From an uncultured Alphaproteobacteria bacterium (lineage in GTDB: Bacteria; Pseudomonadota; Alphaproteobacteria; Rhodobacterales; Rhodobacteraceae), in contig CACESU010000014.1 in the NCBI GenBank assembly GCA_902562285.1, forward strand, positions 1 through 43,031: a DNA stretch of 43,031 nt. Direction: 5' to 3'. The translations under genes were made by a program, and so were the position numbers. The notes under the pieces are model-generated. The model was given only the letters and a program-made list of their open reading frames with translations, did not search any database and was not told where the DNA came from. This document shows, in pieces, positions 25,192-34,084 of this stretch (the first letter of the stretch is position 1; each line of letters opens with the position of its first letter).

Positions 25192-26976
25192 TCAGTATAT
25201 AATGGAACCTACGTTAGGAAGAAAAATAACTGTATTTCCAGAAACAATTAAAAATAATCTACTTAATATTAAATTTTTACCAATCAAACCTTTACTAACG
25301 AAAAATAATCCTACCCCAATTTGAATTGAGGTTAAAATACTTAAAAGTGGAAAATTAGCAAAATCAATTAACGAAGGGTGACGTATCATAGCAAGTGGAA
25401 TGATATATAAACCTAGACCCAAAACTAGAGCAGTTTTGGCAACTCTTAACCAATTCTCTTCTACCATACTTGCTGCAATAAAAACACCTCCACAAACAGG
25501 TGGTGTGATTGTAGACAAAAGTGCAAACCAGAAAATAAATAAATGCACTAATAGTGGTTTAAGGCCTAAATCAATAAGTGCTGGACCAGCTACAGATACA
25601 CAGATTACGTATGCTGCAGTCGTTGGAACTTCCATTCCTAAAATGAGACATGCAATGGCCGTTAGAAAAAGAGCTAACCATAGATTACCACCAGATAGAG
25701 TAATAATTGAAGATGTTACTTTTATCCCCAACCCTGTTATTCCTAGAACTCCAACTATTAGTGAAGCACAAAGAATAATAGATGCTATTATTGATACTTG
25801 ACGACCTGCAAATAACGATGCGTTTACAATTCTTGTTTTTGTCGTTTTCCAACTAAAATTTAAATTTATGTCAAAAAATAAAAGAAGTAATCCAGATAGT
25901 ATTGCAATTGCTGCTGAAAACTGAGGTGTGTAGCCTGAATACATAAATGCCAACAACACTGAAAATGGAATAAGAAAAAAAAGAGCAGTTTTAATGACTG
26001 TAGAAATTTGAGGTAACATTTCTACTTTATAAGGTTTTAAATCATATAGTTCTGCATATCGATTAACACCAAGCCAGATAGCAAAAAAATATAGTAAAGC
26101 CGGTATAAAGGCAGCTATTATTATTTGGCTATATGGAATCCCTGTTAATTCAACCATTACGAAAGCACCTGCACCCATAAGTGGTGGCATTATTTGACCA
26201 CCTGTAGATGCAACAGCTTCTACTGCACCAGCTATTTTTTTTGAATATCCTAGTTTTATCATAGTAGGTAATGTAACCATTCCAGTTGAAGCAACATTAG
26301 CAGAAGCAGAACCTGAAATTGAACCAAATAAAGCTGAGGAAATTACTGAAACTTTTGCAGCACCACCCTTTAATCTGCCAGCAGCTGCAATCGCAATATT
26401 CATAAATCCCTGACCTGCTTCACCTGCATTCAGAATAGCTCCAAAAATTACAAAAACTGCAACAATGGAGACAGATACACCTGTTAATTTTCCCCATAAT
26501 CCTCCTTCGGTAATAATTAAAGTACCCAAAAAACTATTAATTGGAATTCCAGGGTGACCAAATTCACCAGGGATCTTATCACCAGTTAATCCATACAGTA
26601 AAAAAATTAGAGTAATCAATGGAAGAGGCCAACCCACTGTACGTCGAGCCATTTCTAATGTGATAAAAATTAAAATTATGGAAATTAAAAATTGCTCTGC
26701 CCCATTCAAAAAACCGTACTGGTCAGATAGTAGAGGTTCATTAATTACAATGTAAACACAGCTTAAAATACCAAAAAACGAAAAAATATACCCTAAAAAT
26801 AGTTGAGGTTTATTTTGAGAAATAAAAATAAAAACCCAGGGTATTGCTAAAGCCATATGCAAAGGTCGAGAAATTAAACTGGGAACAAGTCCTGAGAAAA
26901 TAAGATAGATATGAAATAAGATTGATAATAATCCTAGCCCAGTCCATATATATTTTTTTTCTTTAAGATTAATCAT
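25192..26976 (-). CDS. TRAP transporter fused permease (4TM/12TM, TAXI type)
   Basis: A permease of about 594 residues that fuses the small DctQ-like part (first ~150 residues) to the large DctM-like channel. The large part shows the TRAP signatures FGSISGSASANVASTG, TGGQIMPPLMGAGAF, EVPTTAAYVICVSVAGPAL and TPPVCGGVFIAASM. Such fusions work with TAXI-type binding proteins to import organic acids or amino acids driven by a sodium gradient. ATG 26976 is chosen because GAGGAA lies seven bases upstream; an in-frame GTG at 27006 is the alternative. Its partner binding protein gene lies directly upstream, 51 bases away, in the same transcription unit. Confidence 0.93.
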   Translation of the reverse strand: MINLKEKKYIWTGLGLLSILFHIYLIFSGLVPSLISRPLHMALAIPWVFIFISQNKPQLFLGYIFSFFGILSCVYIVINEPLLSDQYGFLNGAEQFLISIILIFITLEMARRTVGWPLPLITLIFLLYGLTGDKIPGEFGHPGIPINSFLGTLIITEGGLWGKLTGVSVSIVAVFVIFGAILNAGEAGQGFMNIAIAAAGRLKGGAAKVSVISSALFGSISGSASANVASTGMVTLPTMIKLGYSKKIAGAVEAVASTGGQIMPPLMGAGAFVMVELTGIPYSQIIIAAFIPALLYFFAIWLGVNRYAELYDLKPYKVEMLPQISTVIKTALFFLIPFSVLLAFMYSGYTPQFSAAIAILSGLLLLFFDINLNFSWKTTKTRIVNASLFAGRQVSIIASIILCASLIVGVLGITGLGIKVTSSIITLSGGNLWLALFLTAIACLILGMEVPTTAAYVICVSVAGPALIDLGLKPLLVHLFIFWFALLSTITPPVCGGVFIAASMVEENWLRVAKTALVLGLGLYIIPLAMIRHPSLIDFANFPLLSILTSIQIGVGLFFVSKGLIGKNLILSRLFLIVSGNTVIFLPNVGSIIY

Positions 26977-27027
26977 TGCGATGTTCCTCAGGTGTATTTG
27001 AAGCACCTAAGGAACTAATAAATAATT

Positions 27028-27978
27028 TTAATGGTGAGACTCTAAACTAGCACCAACTTCTTCATAATATTTTTTTGCACCTGGATGGATATCTGTGAGA
27101 ATATTATTCAACATATCCATAGAGACACCATTCCACCATTTTGCTGCTTCACCTAGAGATTTTTTATTTTCCCAATAAGTTTTAGTAAGTAGGTAAGCTG
27201 TCTCTTCGTTCATGTCTGATGTTGTAAAAGCAATTACAGGAAGAGAGGTTGTTATAATATCTTTATCTTGTCCAGCATAAGTACCAGCTGGAATTATTAA
27301 CTTTGTACGCTTAGATGCTTTAACCTGATCTTCACTCAAAGATATTACAGTTGCTCCAGAAGATGCAGCAGCTTCAATTACATTAGGTGCAGGAAAAGAT
27401 CCAGCAGTTACAAACCCATCTATCTGTCCATTTTTTAATGCTGGAACTGCGTTGGAGAGCTCTACTTCTGCTAATTTTACTTTTCCTTCAAGTCCAAAAA
27501 GTTTTAAATACTTCGCACCTTCTTTTGCACCAAAGGAACCCTTTCCAAGCAGAATTGTTTTTCCTTCCATTTCTTCAAAATTATTTACTCCAGAGGATTT
27601 TGACATCACAAAATGCATTGTTAATGACGGGATAGGAAACAAAGCTCTTATTTCATCAAATCTAGGATTTGATTTATCTTTAAACATTGCTTTTCCATTT
27701 CGAGCTAATTTTATAAGTACAGGAGGTGTTGTGAAAACATAGTTATTAGTTCTACCAATTGCTTCCATAACATTTTGAACTGAGCCTTGGCTTTCTTCTA
27801 TAGTTACAATTACCTCACCATTAGAACCTCTTTTCATTGCTTCTGCTATTTCTACTGCCATTTGATAGTATGAAGATGTGGATTTAGCTGACTTATATGT
27901 AATCCTTGTTTCAGATATTCCATATGAAAAAAATCCAAAAAACAATAACATGCTTACTGCAAATCTAATAAATTGCAT
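27028..27978 (-). CDS. TAXI-family TRAP solute-binding protein
   Basis: A 316-residue periplasmic binding protein with a cleavable signal (RFAVSMLLFFGFFSYGIS, cut near residue 22). The mature start ITYKSAKSTSSYYQMAVEIA is followed by GKTILLGKGSFGAKEGAKYL, FVTAGSFPAPNVIEAA and a C-terminal HPGAKKYYEE, the order seen in TAXI proteins that bind glutamate, 2-oxoglutarate or other carboxylates. AGGGAG lies upstream of the ATG. It is the first gene of the TRAP unit and diverges from the DddQ-like lyase gene across 147 bases, raising the possibility that its ligand is DMSP-related; that link is positional only. Confidence 0.93.
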   Translation of the reverse strand: MQFIRFAVSMLLFFGFFSYGISETRITYKSAKSTSSYYQMAVEIAEAMKRGSNGEVIVTIEESQGSVQNVMEAIGRTNNYVFTTPPVLIKLARNGKAMFKDKSNPRFDEIRALFPIPSLTMHFVMSKSSGVNNFEEMEGKTILLGKGSFGAKEGAKYLKLFGLEGKVKLAEVELSNAVPALKNGQIDGFVTAGSFPAPNVIEAAASSGATVISLSEDQVKASKRTKLIIPAGTYAGQDKDIITTSLPVIAFTTSDMNEETAYLLTKTYWENKKSLGEAAKWWNGVSMDMLNNILTDIHPGAKKYYEEVGASLESHH

Positions 27979-28125
27979 ATTTAACTCCCTATAAAATAAT
28001 TAATTTACTTTATATAGGTTTACATTAAATTTAAGTTTTGAAAAGAAAAACTGTCTTGAAAGATTTTTTAATTAAAAATTTAAAATGATTTTAATACTTC
28101 AACAAAAAAAGTAATCATTGATTAT

Positions 28126-28764
28126 ATGCATGATATCAAAAAAATTATAGATGAGATTATAAAATATCTAGAAGAAAATATTAGTACTACTGAGGAAAAA
28201 TTTGTTGTTAATTCAATAAAAAAATGTGTTTTTGATGAAAAAACACTCAACAACATTAAACCAAATTCACCTCCAAAACATAAATCGCTATTAAAAGGTC
28301 TGCTATCAATATCCTCAAAAAAAATAATACCTTTAAAAAATTCTATATTAGAAAGTTACGACAAATTGTACTGGAAAATTGATGATGGAGAGTATTATGA
28401 ACAACACTCGAATATAGGAAGAAATTATTTAAGTGGAAATATGAACGCTGAACTTATTGGTCCAAATGATGGTTTTTTTAAATCTGATGAATTGAAGTTA
28501 GGAATTTTTTTATTAGAGCAGAATATATTTTATAAAGATCACAAACATGCAGCTCCAGAATTATATTTGAATTTAACCAGTGGAATTAAATGGAGACTTG
28601 GGGAAAAAAAATGGATAGAAAAGAAACCAGGTTCAATAATTTATAATTCCCCTTATAATCCTCATGGTATGAAAGTTGGGGAAATACCACTTATATCAAT
28701 ATGGTGTTGGCCTTATAATCTGGATCAAAAATGTATAGTAATAAATAAAAAATTATTGAATTAA
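28126..28764 (+). CDS. DddQ-like DMSP lyase family cupin
   Basis: A 212-residue protein with an N-terminal helical part (about 1-75) and a C-terminal cupin, the layout and length of DddQ-type dimethylsulfoniopropionate lyases. The core motif FYKDHKHAAPELYLNL supplies Tyr136, His139, His141, Glu145 and Tyr147, and PYNPHGM supplies His180. The spacing Y-x2-H-x-H-x3-E-x-Y reproduces Tyr120, His123, His125, Glu129 and Tyr131 of Ruegeria DddQ, with the last histidine within one residue of expectation. DddQ cleaves DMSP to dimethyl sulfide and acrylate using a bound metal. The wider family (DLL cupins) may have other substrates. No ribosome binding site is seen before the ATG. Confidence 0.82.
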   Translation: MHDIKKIIDEIIKYLEENISTTEEKFVVNSIKKCVFDEKTLNNIKPNSPPKHKSLLKGLLSISSKKIIPLKNSILESYDKLYWKIDDGEYYEQHSNIGRNYLSGNMNAELIGPNDGFFKSDELKLGIFLLEQNIFYKDHKHAAPELYLNLTSGIKWRLGEKKWIEKKPGSIIYNSPYNPHGMKVGEIPLISIWCWPYNLDQKCIVINKKLLN

Positions 28765-28851
28765 AGAACAGTAATATTAATTTTTTATAAATTTTTGTTG
28801 TTTTTAATAAGTTTTAGCATTAATGTTTAACTAGTAAGTTTGGGTACTTTA

Positions 28852-29286
28852 ATGTCAAAAAGTCTAGCCATAAAACTTAGTGAAAGAGAACTCATAACTG
28901 TTGATGAAAATGATCAGTTGTTAGAGGCTATTAAGAAATTGGCAAAATATAGCATTGGTGCAATTCCTGTAATAAACAGTAATAAGAAACTTACTGGGAT
29001 TATCTCAGAAAGAGATATTGTTAAAGAATTAGCTAAAAAAGAAGATTTAGATTATTCAACCTTATTTGTACACCAGCTTATGACAAAAAAAGTTATATGC
29101 TGTGAAAGTGATGTTCTTTCAGATAAACTAATGGAGTTAATGACAAAAAATAAAGTCAGACATATTCCAATTGTAGACAATAGTAATCATCCCATCGGAA
29201 TTGTATCTATCGGGGATGTAGTTAATAGATTAATCGAAAAAATTGAATATGAAAATAAGATGCTAAAAGATTTTGTGAGTGGATAA
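28852..29286 (+). CDS. CBS-domain pair protein
   Basis: A protein of about 144 residues composed of two CBS motifs (roughly residues 15-70 and 80-140), for example IGAIPVINSNKKLTGIISER with RDIV and VRHIPIVDNSNHPIGIVSIG with DVV. Such stand-alone Bateman modules bind adenosine nucleotides and report energy or redox state to partner proteins; here there is no attached effector domain. ATG 28852 is chosen over the in-frame TTG 28840, which adds four residues. It lies 87 bases after the DMSP-lyase-like gene on the same strand and converges on upp; its partner is unknown. Confidence 0.92.
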   Translation: MSKSLAIKLSERELITVDENDQLLEAIKKLAKYSIGAIPVINSNKKLTGIISERDIVKELAKKEDLDYSTLFVHQLMTKKVICCESDVLSDKLMELMTKNKVRHIPIVDNSNHPIGIVSIGDVVNRLIEKIEYENKMLKDFVSG

Positions 29287-29412
29287 TTCTTTTTTACAAA
29301 TATTTAATGATACAAATTAGTATTTAAATATTTATTGAATGAAGTATTTTAGTATTATGTTACTAAAAATAAAGATATATTTATCAAGAATTAAAAATTA
29401 CCCTATTATTCA

Positions 29413-30042
29413 TTATTTAGTTCCGAACATTCGATCTCCCGCATCTCCTAATCCAGGCATTATATATCCAATATCGTTTAACTGACGATCAAGTGCTGCT
29501 GTAATGATTGGAACATCTGGATGAGCTTTATTTAAAGTTTGAACACCCTCTGGAGCGGCTAACAAACAAAGGAACCTTATAGTTTTTGCACCAGCTTTTT
29601 TTAATAGGTCAATTGCTGCACAAGCGGAATTTCCTGTAGCAAGCATAGGGTCTAAAGTTATAACTACTCTCTCATTTAACTCGTTAGGAACCTTAAAATA
29701 ATATTGAACAGGCTCTAAGGTTTTTTCATTTCTATATAATCCAACATACCCTACTCTAGCGGAAGGAATAAGATCTAAAACACCATCAAGAAGGCCATTA
29801 CCAGCTCTTAATATAGAAATTAAAGCTAATTTTTTTCCATCCAAAGAGGGTGCATCAAAATTTTCTATTGGAGTATCAATATTAACTTTTGTCATATCAA
29901 GGTTCCTAGTTATTTCATAGGCAAGTAATAAACTAGTCTCTCTCAATAACTGCCTAAAGTGATTAGTAGGGGTATCTTTTTTTCTCATTTTGGTTAATTT
30001 GTGTTGCACAAGAGGGTGATCAACAATCTTTAAGTTTTGCAT
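29413..30042 (-). CDS. upp: Uracil phosphoribosyltransferase
   Basis: A 209-residue cytosolic enzyme that makes UMP from uracil and PRPP. It shows the family N-terminus [14 protein letters not shown], the [13 protein letters not shown] segment, the PRPP-binding loop [18 protein letters not shown] and the C-terminal uracil-binding [18 protein letters not shown]. Full length and intact. A GGAG six bases before ATG 30042 is its ribosome binding site. It is the last gene of cdd-deoA-deoB-upp: uracil released from deoxyuridine by the thymidine phosphorylase upstream can be recaptured here. Confidence 0.97.
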   Translation of the reverse strand: MQNLKIVDHPLVQHKLTKMRKKDTPTNHFRQLLRETSLLLAYEITRNLDMTKVNIDTPIENFDAPSLDGKKLALISILRAGNGLLDGVLDLIPSARVGYVGLYRNEKTLEPVQYYFKVPNELNERVVITLDPMLATGNSACAAIDLLKKAGAKTIRFLCLLAAPEGVQTLNKAHPDVPIITAALDRQLNDIGYIMPGLGDAGDRMFGTK

Positions 30043-30059
30043 TTTTTCTCCAAATGTTA

Positions 30060-31280
30060 TTAAATTTTAAAAATATTTTTTCCTTCTAATTTTCCTTTTA
30101 AACGAAGAAACTCGGCCATAGTTGTGCCTACATCAGAAAAGAATATTTTACCATTATTCCCTTTTTTTGCATAATCTCCAACCATTAATACAGGAACTCT
30201 TTCTCTTGTATGGTCACTTCCTTTAAAAGTAGGATCATTGCCGTGATCAGCAGTAATAATAAGAAAATCATTAGAATTTATTACGTTTAATAATTTTTCT
30301 ACTTTTAAGTCAAATTTTTCTAGAGCTGAAGCAAAGCCAGCAACGTCTCTCCTATGACCATATAATGAATCAAATTCGACAAAATTAGCAAAAATTAAAT
30401 CACCGTCCTTTGCCTTTTTTATAACTTTTATCATCTCATTAAATAAAGTATCATCACTTAATCCAGAAATACTCGTGGAAATACCTCTATGGGAAAAAAT
30501 ATCAGAAATCTTTCCAATAGCGTGACATGATCTATTATTTTCTAAAACTAAATCACAAAGTGTTTTATTAGGAGGAGGCAGTGTATAGTCCTTTCTATTT
30601 TTTGTCCTGTAAAAATTATTAACTTTACTACCCAAAAAAGGTCTAGCAATAACTCTACCTACTTTTAAAGGATGAAAGACTTCTGCAGAAAATTGACATA
30701 ATTTGTAAAGTTTTTCTAATCCAAAATATTTCTCATGACATGCTATTTGAACAACACTGTCTCTAGATGTATAAAATATAGGTTTTAGGCTAAAAATATG
30801 CTCATTACCAAATTTTTTAATTATTTCAGTTCCTGAAGAATGACAGTTTCCCAAAATACCGGACAATTCAAACTTATTAATAATTAAACTGATTTGCTTA
30901 TCAGGAAAAGAATGTGATTTATTCTCAAAATACTTCCAATCCCACTGTAAGGGAGTCCCAGCTAATTCCCAATGACCTGTAGGTGTATCCTTACCCTTGC
31001 TAACTTCTGTTGCACATGCAAATGAAGCCTCTTTTGAACAAAAAAAATTATTATTTTCTAAATAATGATTATTAGCTAAAGCGTGAGAAGCAAAAATACC
31101 TAACTTAGCTAAGTGAGGTATCCTTAATTTACCAAATCGCTTTAAATTTGTTTCACCTTTAACACATGCTTTTCTAATATTACCTAATGTATCTGCACCT
31201 TGATCATCAAAATTTTTTGCGTCAGGTGCACCACCTATTCCAACAGCATCTAAAACTATTAAAATCCCTTTTCCAATCAT
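30060..31280 (-). CDS. deoB: Phosphopentomutase
   Basis: A 406-residue alkaline-phosphatase-superfamily mutase that interconverts (deoxy)ribose 1-phosphate and 5-phosphate. It has the metal-site start [15 protein letters not shown], the phosphorylated-threonine segment [26 protein letters not shown] and the second metal cluster [19 protein letters not shown]. Length is that of E. coli DeoB. Its ATG overlaps the deoA stop (ATGA at 31277-31280), so the two are translationally coupled, matching their consecutive reactions. It sends 2-deoxyribose 5-phosphate to the DeoC aldolase encoded across the divergent promoter. Confidence 0.97.
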   Translation of the reverse strand: MIGKGILIVLDAVGIGGAPDAKNFDDQGADTLGNIRKACVKGETNLKRFGKLRIPHLAKLGIFASHALANNHYLENNNFFCSKEASFACATEVSKGKDTPTGHWELAGTPLQWDWKYFENKSHSFPDKQISLIINKFELSGILGNCHSSGTEIIKKFGNEHIFSLKPIFYTSRDSVVQIACHEKYFGLEKLYKLCQFSAEVFHPLKVGRVIARPFLGSKVNNFYRTKNRKDYTLPPPNKTLCDLVLENNRSCHAIGKISDIFSHRGISTSISGLSDDTLFNEMIKVIKKAKDGDLIFANFVEFDSLYGHRRDVAGFASALEKFDLKVEKLLNVINSNDFLIITADHGNDPTFKGSDHTRERVPVLMVGDYAKKGNNGKIFFSDVGTTMAEFLRLKGKLEGKNIFKI

Positions 31281-32587
31281 TCAAACTGCTCAATAATCAT
31301 CTTTTTATTGAAATTTTCTTCACTTTCACCAATTTCAAAAGATTCAATGATTTCTTTTTCAGCGATATTAAATGACTCTTCGTCTCGGGCATAAAGTGTA
31401 CATATTGGTTGATTTTTCTCAACATAAGTATCTAATTCTATTAATAATTTCATCCCAACAGAAAAATCAATATCATCCTCAACCTTTTGACGACCTCCAC
31501 CTAAAAGAATTAAGATATTACCCAAATTTTTTGTATTAATTTTTTTTACATAACCAGATTGTTTACAGCATATGTTTTTTTGAATATTCGATGGAGTTAA
31601 ATAGTTTATAGGTTTTTCAAAAAAGTCATTTGCCCCTCCTAACTCACTAATCATTTGTGAAAATTTTTCAGCAGCTTTACCAGAAGATAAAACTGAAGAA
31701 ATTAATAATTGAGCCTCCTTTTTATTTTTGCAGATATTTGAAGAACAAAGTATACTGACCCCAAGTGAGTTAGTTACTTCCAATAATCTATAATCTTTTG
31801 AACTTCCATTTAAAATATCAATTGCAGCTAAAACCTCTAATGAATTTCCTATACTTTGAGATAAAGGCTGATTCATATCTGTGACTAATGCAGTTGTCTT
31901 ACAGCCACTTTCATTAGAAACAGTAACAAGAGACTTGGCAAGAGTACTAGCTTCACTAAAATCTTGCATAAATGCTCCATTCCCACATTTCACGTCTATC
32001 ACAAGTCCTTCCAAACCAGCTGCTAGTTTTTTTGAAAGAATTGAAGCTGTTATCAAATCTATTGATTCAACTGTTCCTGTTACATCCCTTATGGCATAAA
32101 GTCTTTTATCTGCGGGTGCTAACTCATTAGTTTGTCCAATTATTGCACACCCAACTTTGCTTACTACTCTTCTTAATACTTCCTCATTTGGTGAAGTATT
32201 ATAACCAGGAATGGAGTCAAACTTATCTAATGTTCCACCAGTATGTCCTAAACCTCTACCCGAAATCATCGGAACATAAGCTCCACAAGCTGCTAAGACT
32301 GGTGCTAATATTAATGAAACAGTATCGCCAACACCTCCTGTTGAATGTTTATCAATTATGGGCCCTGGTAAATCCCAAGATAGTGTTTTACCACTATTCT
32401 TCATTGCTAAAGTAAGTTGGACTCTTTCTTCAAAAGTCATCCCTTTTAAACAAATAGCCATTGCTAAAGAAGCAATTTGTCCTTCAGAAAGATGATTACT
32501 AGTAAGATTAGAAATAAACCAATTAATTTCGTTTTTAGTTAACTCTTTTCCTAATCTTTTTTTTAATATCAATTCTTTAAATAACAT
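31277..32587 (-). CDS. deoA: Thymidine phosphorylase
   Basis: A 436-residue enzyme that splits thymidine or deoxyuridine with phosphate to the base and 2-deoxyribose 1-phosphate. Visible are the family signature segments WDLPGPIIDKHSTGGVGD, MISGRGLGHTGGTLDK, the substrate-contacting RLYAIRDVTGTVESI and VIDVKCGNGAFM, plus the C-terminal alpha/beta domain with KKINTKNLG. Length is close to E. coli DeoA (440). It lies 19 bases after cdd and overlaps deoB by four bases. The operon lacks a purine nucleoside phosphorylase, so the pathway here is pyrimidine-directed. Confidence 0.97.
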   Translation of the reverse strand: MLFKELILKKRLGKELTKNEINWFISNLTSNHLSEGQIASLAMAICLKGMTFEERVQLTLAMKNSGKTLSWDLPGPIIDKHSTGGVGDTVSLILAPVLAACGAYVPMISGRGLGHTGGTLDKFDSIPGYNTSPNEEVLRRVVSKVGCAIIGQTNELAPADKRLYAIRDVTGTVESIDLITASILSKKLAAGLEGLVIDVKCGNGAFMQDFSEASTLAKSLVTVSNESGCKTTALVTDMNQPLSQSIGNSLEVLAAIDILNGSSKDYRLLEVTNSLGVSILCSSNICKNKKEAQLLISSVLSSGKAAEKFSQMISELGGANDFFEKPINYLTPSNIQKNICCKQSGYVKKINTKNLGNILILLGGGRQKVEDDIDFSVGMKLLIELDTYVEKNQPICTLYARDEESFNIAEKEIIESFEIGESEENFNKKMIIEQFE

Positions 32588-32606
32588 GATTTCTTTATAA
32601 TTAGTA

Positions 32607-33032
32607 TTATTTTAAATCATCAAATTCAGAAAAACTGAAAGGGAGAAGTTCTTCAATAGTGAATAATTTATACTCCCATTTTATATTACAAAGATAAATC
32701 TTGGTCTTTTCTGATGAAAATTCTCTAATTTTTTGCCTACATCCTCCACATGGACTTACTATATTTTCAGACTGTGAAATAACATAAATTTCTTTAATAG
32801 TTTTGCCTCCACCTGCAATCATTGCACTTATTGCACCTGCTTCTGCACAAGTCCCCTCTGGATAAGCTGCATTTTCGACATTACATCCACCAAATAACTT
32901 ATTTCTTTCTGATAAAATGGCGGCACCTACTGAGAAATTGGAATAGGGAGCATATGCATTTAACATCATTGAATGAGACAATTCTAATATCTTTTTATTT
33001 TTTTCTGTTTTAATAAGTTTCAAACCTTGCAT
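32607..33032 (-). CDS. cdd: Cytidine deaminase
   Basis: A 141-residue homotetrameric-type deaminase converting (deoxy)cytidine to (deoxy)uridine. The zinc site is complete: Cys62 with the catalytic Glu64 in GTCAEAGAI, and Cys95 and Cys98 in SPCGGCRQ; substrate-binding NVENAAYPEG is present. The Ala-Gly after CAE replaces the CAER of the E. coli-type enzyme, as often seen in alphaproteobacterial Cdd. First gene of the minus-strand salvage operon, diverging from deoC across 98 bases that contain an operator-like dyad. Confidence 0.96.
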   Translation of the reverse strand: MQGLKLIKTEKNKKILELSHSMMLNAYAPYSNFSVGAAILSERNKLFGGCNVENAAYPEGTCAEAGAISAMIAGGGKTIKEIYVISQSENIVSPCGGCRQKIREFSSEKTKIYLCNIKWEYKLFTIEELLPFSFSEFDDLK

Positions 33033-33075
33033 CTCTTTGTATTTTCAAATTTTCTTTACCATAGAAAATATAAGA

Positions 33076-33106
33076 GGTAATATAAACATAGTTTTTTAAT
33101 ATTACC
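33076..33106. promoter_or_regulatory. Operator-like dyad between cdd and deoC
   Basis: GGTAATAT (33076-33083) and ATATTACC (33099-33106) are perfect reverse complements separated by 15 bases, centred in the 98-base divergent promoter region of the deoxynucleoside genes. The position suits a site for a repressor controlling both directions. No regulator gene is adjacent, and the assignment is positional. Confidence 0.4.
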
Positions 33107-33130
33107 AAACAAATTGAAAGGCGCTAATAA

Positions 33131-34075
33131 TTGTCCCAGTCTCAACAATTTGATTTAGATATTAATCTTATTCTTAGTCAGAAAGTCAATTTAAGTGCTG
33201 TTGAAAGGCGCTGTGAATCTATTATTAAAAGAAGGTCGGTTAAGAAAAAAAGTCAAATAGAATGGTTATTAAATACTATCGAATTTATGGACTTAACAAC
33301 TTTAGCTGGTGATGATACGCCAGGAAGAGTAAGTCGTCTTTGTCATAAAGCATTAAATCCAGTAAGAAAAGATATTCTAAATGATTTAGGAATTTCAGAC
33401 CATATCTCAGCAGCAGCTGTTTGTGTTTATCCTAATTTAGTTAAAGAAGCAAAATTATCTATTGGAAAATACAAAATCCCAATAGCCTCTGTTGCAACAG
33501 GATTTCCCACAGGTCAAATACCTGAAAGTATAAAAATATCTGAAATAAAAGCTGCCATTAGAGATGGAGCAAAAGAAATAGATGTTGTAATCAATAGAGA
33601 CAAAGTTCTTATAGGTAAATGGAAAGCACTATATGAAGACATCAAACAATATAAAAAAATTTGTGGGCAAAACCATTTAAAAGTAATAATCGGAGCTGGC
33701 GATTTGGGAACATTAAGAAATGTTGTAAAAGCTAGCTGGGTTTCGATGATGGCTGGAGCTGATTTTATTAAAACATCAACTGGTAAGGAACCTACCAATG
33801 CAACACTACCAGTTTCACTCGTAATGATTAGAGCTATAAGAGATTTTTATGATTTAACTGGTAAAAAAATTGGATTCAAAGCAGCTGGTGGTATTTCTAA
33901 ATCCAAACAAGCGATTAATTATCTAATTCTAATGAGAGAAGAATTAGACAATGATTGGCTTAATAAAAACTTATTCAGAATAGGAGCTTCTTCTCTTCTA
34001 GCTGATGTTGAAAGACAATTAGAACATCATAGTACGGGGTCTTATTCTGCTGATAATCGCCATCCAATTGTATAG
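33131..34075 (+). CDS. deoC: Deoxyribose-phosphate aldolase
   Basis: A 314-residue class I aldolase splitting 2-deoxyribose 5-phosphate into glyceraldehyde 3-phosphate and acetaldehyde. The Schiff-base lysine is Lys214 in ADFIKTSTGK, helped by Lys250 in GFKAAGGI; the Asp in EIDVVINRD (Asp151) is also conserved. The N-terminus is extended by about 45 residues relative to E. coli DeoC, as in other alphaproteobacteria. The start is TTG 33131 with AAGG nine bases upstream. The next gene, nine bases on, encodes an aldehyde dehydrogenase that can take up the acetaldehyde. Confidence 0.96.
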   Translation: MSQSQQFDLDINLILSQKVNLSAVERRCESIIKRRSVKKKSQIEWLLNTIEFMDLTTLAGDDTPGRVSRLCHKALNPVRKDILNDLGISDHISAAAVCVYPNLVKEAKLSIGKYKIPIASVATGFPTGQIPESIKISEIKAAIRDGAKEIDVVINRDKVLIGKWKALYEDIKQYKKICGQNHLKVIIGAGDLGTLRNVVKASWVSMMAGADFIKTSTGKEPTNATLPVSLVMIRAIRDFYDLTGKKIGFKAAGGISKSKQAINYLILMREELDNDWLNKNLFRIGASSLLADVERQLEHHSTGSYSADNRHPIV

Positions 34076-34084
34076 GATTTTGAT

